From Vespa crabro (lineage: Eukaryota > Arthropoda > Insecta > Hymenoptera > Vespidae), in assembly GCF_910589235.1 (NCBI RefSeq), contig NC_060971.1:2446826-2510825 (forward strand): DNA of 64,000 bases, given 5' to 3'. Position numbers and translations under genes: made by a program. The stretch's first letter is position 1. Each line of letters starts with the position of its first letter. The notes beneath the pieces are model-generated. The model worked only from the letters and a program-made list of their open reading frames with translations. It was not told the origin of the DNA and made no database searches. This document shows, in pieces, positions 60,331 to 64,000 of this stretch.

Positions 60331-62972
60331 AGAATAAAGTATTTTTTTATACTGTAGAATAAAAAGTTTATCATAATAAATTTATTTTTATTTTAACATT
60401 TCCATAATTTTGATTAAAAAGAAAATAAATATTTTCACAGAATTATAAATGTAGATATATGTTACATATATATATATATATATAATTGATAAGGACAAGA
60501 CAGATGTGTGTGATGTAAATTAAATATATATATATTTTTTTTTATCTATGCTATAATAATATATGTCTTAATTAAAAATAAAAAAAAAATATACAATTCA
60601 CGAAAATTTATATATTTTTTGTAATTTTTTGATTTATGCAAAAATTTGACCTTAACTTTCTTGATTTTTTTGATCTATCCGAATAAATCTTTTTTTCTTA
60701 TGTAATTATTCACATATATAAGTATAGAATTTTTAAGAATATGACTGCTGTTGAAAATGAATAAAAAATATACATTTCTATATGATTTAATATCCTTAAT
60801 AATTATTGTGAAATTATGACTGTATTCATTATTGTGTCCTTGGATATAACAAAATTTCACACATTAAATTCCATAATTTAGATTATAGCAAAAGTTGTAT
60901 TAAAAGAAATATTTAAGATTGTATTATGAAAAGAATTCTAAAAGAACATCATTCAAAGCTCAGGACCATAATAATAATAATAAGGCCCAAAGAAGAAAAT
61001 CTAAAAAGAAATTTAATCAGGCGATTTATTTAATTTATTTAATTAAAATTATTTATTTAATTAAAAATTCTTCGAAGAAAATTAATTAACATAAAATACT
61101 ATGTTAACATTTTTAATAAATTAAAGAAAAAATTATGTGCACTTTATGTGATTGATTATTGCCTAGAAACTTTTTCAAAGTTTAGTAATGTAGCTATATT
61201 TTTAGGAACAGTATGAAAAAATGTTTCAAATAGTTTTTCTAAAATTTAGAATTGGCCACACAAATTATCCGTAATAGTAACCGTAAATCGTAACGGTACA
61301 TAGGAACTATGTAAAACACAAAATGCTCTATGATCCAGAATTGTCACGACAACGTTACTATCATGAGTTTAATTTCATTTGCTGCGGTATAAGTTATAGA
61401 AATGAATTATCCGAAATATTTAAGAAATATTTTGTAAATTTTAAGAATAAATTTATCAATTATTATTGAATAAATAAATTTCTCATTACATTATCTTTGG
61501 GTTAATATAAATTTATGCATTCAATATTTTATAGACTGCTCCGTTTATTGTGATATCAGATAACTTTGCAAAGAGATTGGCTATCCGTAAGTATCATAAT
61601 AGTTAAATTCCAATATATTAAATTTTTCGAATATTATTGACATTTTTATAACTATATTTACGACGTATTAATCGAACAATGCGATTGGTCAAAACCTTAG
61701 TGTTTAATATATGGAAAGTGTGCGTGACTGTAAGTTAAATCAAAATTTATCTAAAAATAAAAAAACTCATTCATAGAATTCGTTTGGTTCTGCATTGTGT
61801 CATTGATTTATTGAATCGACCAAAAAGTATTCTTTATTTTGTCGAGAATTAATATCGCTTGACGTATAGCGCTTTTTTTTTAAATACGTAAATAACCTTA
61901 AAAGCTTACATTTTTTATTCATTTTATTAAAAAAAAAGAAATCAAATGTCAGGATCAGTGGAATTTTATCAATTGATATAAAAGATTAAAAATATATTTG
62001 ATAGAAAAATATATTTTGCCGTATTTATTGAAAATTTACATTTTACATTATCGAAAATTTAAAAACTTTGTGCATATTTAAAAAAAAAAGAAAAAAAATA
62101 TATGAATACATGTAATTTCTAATAAAAATATTGTAAATAATCGTATTAGCTAATTGTAGTCCAGTGAGAATTTCTTTGTCAAAAATAACTCCACATTTTG
62201 AGTAAGTTTAATATAATGAATGATGATCGAATAAAAGCCTTGATCAAAAATAATCCGTATTAAATATTTTCAGTTATTGTTAAAGTATTGAATTTATTTA
62301 AATTGAATATTGTAACATTATTTACATAAATTAAACTATGTGAATTATATATGATATGTGCCATATGAATTGATAGAACAAAATTTGATTAATCGAATAT
62401 TTTTTCGATTAATTTAAATAAATAAAATTCACGAAAATATATAGTTCACGATTGTACCCATTAAATACAAAGATAGTCATTTTTCATTAAAATAATATAT
62501 CTTGCTTGTATTTTTAGCAACTTATAAAATATTTTTACAGATTTAATAGAATACCCGTTATACTCATCGGATATTGTACCGACCAATTATATATCACTTA
62601 CTCCAATCTTTACAAAATTAACTAAAGGAATACTTACCATAAATACATACTAAAGGAATTTTTCGATAATAAAAGTGAATAATTTTTTGAGAATGGTATA
62701 ATGAACAGTCAACATATTGATTATTTATAAAAGACCATATAATATATAATATATAGCATATAAAATATAGCAAGTTATGTATATATATATATATATAAGA
62801 TTTGTATTTGAATTTCTTTGTAAAAAACGAAAAGATTTTTTAACGCACTACTTTCCATTAATTTCTATTAATTTCCTAGAAATTCTTGTTACTGTGAAAA
62901 GAAAAATAATCCTAGCTTGGAACTAGAATAATCTGACGTTTAAAAGGGGATTCCTAAAATATTTATAAAACG
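60331..62972. other. Intergenic, AT-rich
   Basis: 2.6 kb with short AT runs (60467-60484, 62780-62798) and an ATA repeat near 60967. A patch at 61255-61400 is less AT-rich (CCGTAAATCGTAACGGTAC, TGTCACGACAACGTTACTATC) and could be regulatory. No gene was recognised on either strand. Confidence 0.5.
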
Positions 62973-63958
62973 ATGACCATGACAATGCAAAAAGAATTTA
63001 AAGATTTACTCAACGACTTTTTAAACATTTCAAAGCCTTATATAGACACTAAAGCTTTAGAAGAAATTAAAAGTGAATACTATTATCAGATAAAATCTAA
63101 ACGAAAAATAAGTGGTATAAAAGAGTTGGAACAATTAATTAAATTATTAGAGAAATATACTATTATTTCTTACGACAATATAAAACAGTTGTATTTTATC
63201 AATGAGACATACGTTAAAAAATCCAATTTATTAATAAGATTAAAGAAATACGAAAGTGATTATAATCAAGCAATTTTATCAAAGTATTTTCCTCCAAATT
63301 ATAATATGTATCAAAGTGATAATGGTAAATATTTATATTTTTAACAGCTTTATTATATTTTATATTAACATATGTCAGGGGCCATGATGTTCTCAGGAGC
63401 TATAATAGAATTTTCATTATTCTAAGCACATAATAACAAAATAATTAAAACATTTGAAACACTTCGGTCACTGATGACCACCATGGCCCTATTGAGAAAC
63501 AATATTTGATCATAGATGACCAACATGGCAATCAATATGTTAATAAAATATTATTCTTTTTTACAATACAATTTCTATTGATAAATCAAGATGAAGAAAC
63601 ATTTGATCAAATAAGATGGCCAAATTCATTAGAAGAGCTCAGGCATGAATCACTATTAAGTGAAGTACCAGAGCAGTTTTCCAAAACTTCATATAACCGG
63701 GAATCAGAGTTGAAGCAAATGGGTAATTATTTATATATAAAATAATTTCTGATATAACTTTTTTAAACAGAATTAGCAAAATTAAATTAGTGTGAAATAT
63801 TCTAAATTGATTTAAATGTATTTTAAGTGTTACTGAAAGTGAATGAACAAATAGGACGTTCATGGAAACATATTTGCAGACGTTTAGGTCTTAAGGAAAA
63901 TGAAATTAATGAAATAGAAAAGAATAATTCGTCTAATTTAAAAAAGCAGAGTTATCAG
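62973..63958 (+). CDS. Fadd: FADD-like death-domain adaptor, 5' part
   Basis: Three exons in phase, 62973-63324, 63591-63722 and 63828-63958, then a GTAATA donor; the rest lies beyond the window. Exon 1 encodes a helical ~100-residue domain (EFKDLLNDFLNISKPYIDT, IKELEQLIKLLEKYTIISYD) that resembles a death-effector domain. After an acidic linker (PNSLEELRHESLLSEVPEQF), exon 3 begins a death domain: VNEQIGRSWKHICRRLGLKE then NEINEIEK, with the conserved Trp and the GL-xx-EI pattern. DED plus DD is the FADD arrangement, which links IMD to the caspase DREDD in insect immune signalling. IMD also has a death domain but lacks a DED, so it is less likely. Three in-frame ATGs (62973, 62979, 62985) are possible starts. 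Confidence 0.7.
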
Positions 63959-64000
63959 GTAATATATCCTTAGATATAATTTGATATAAAAAATATATTA

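Noticed and set aside
63360..63540. Two similar segments with GATGACCACCATGGC and GATGACCAACATGGC in the FADD intron
   Set aside because: Only two short imperfect copies; no array structure, so not a CRISPR or meaningful repeat.

Overview
This 64 kb window is nuclear DNA from an insect. It is very AT-rich, has short GT-AG introns (mostly 60-400 bp) and dense AT microsatellites, and all recognisable genes are standard insect orthologues. The compact genes and base composition suggest a hymenopteran (bee, wasp or ant), but that is inference. Thirteen genes can be read with confidence across their exons, usually with exact splice phases. No transposase, rRNA, tRNA or CRISPR array was found.

Layout. 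76-2282 (+) holds the last six exons of phosphatidylinositol 4-kinase III alpha. 3757-5049 (-) is complex I subunit NDUFA7. 7201-10008 (+) is the Angel nuclease/phosphatase. After a 3.3 kb spacer carrying a long inverted repeat and paired hairpins come BUD31 (13326-13987, +) and the AMPK beta subunit (15245-16303, +), convergent with a secreted lipase/phospholipase A1-like gene (16641-18012, -). An unresolved minus-strand coding-like stretch (19039-19945) precedes the splicing helicase DHX38/PRP16 (21632-25874, +). A Rab34/36-type GTPase (28137-29439, +) and a small unrecognised two-exon gene (31234-31829, -) follow.

The second half contains NADPH-cytochrome P450 reductase (35995-41915, +, with a 2.2 kb first intron), a small Cys-containing ORF with an in-frame stop (43223-43525, -), complex I assembly factor NDUFAF6 (44282-45489, +), a perilipin/Lsd gene (46513-47543, +), a MADF-BESS transcription factor with a large GTA-repeat intron (50641-52240, -), a coding-like island (53997-54657), INO80 subunit B (55719-57275, -), DNAJC17 (58888-60330, +) and the first exons of a FADD-like death-domain adaptor that runs off the right edge (62973-63958, +).

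The genes do not form one pathway. Several are splicing factors (BUD31, DHX38, DNAJC17), two serve complex I (NDUFA7, NDUFAF6) and several concern lipids or energy (PI4KA, AMPK beta, lipase, perilipin, P450 reductase). The most unusual non-genic structure is the inverted repeat at 11667-12396, whose two arms differ almost only by transitions. The best leads for undescribed genes are the 54 kb island, the 19-20 kb minus-strand stretch and the small genes near 31 kb and 43 kb.
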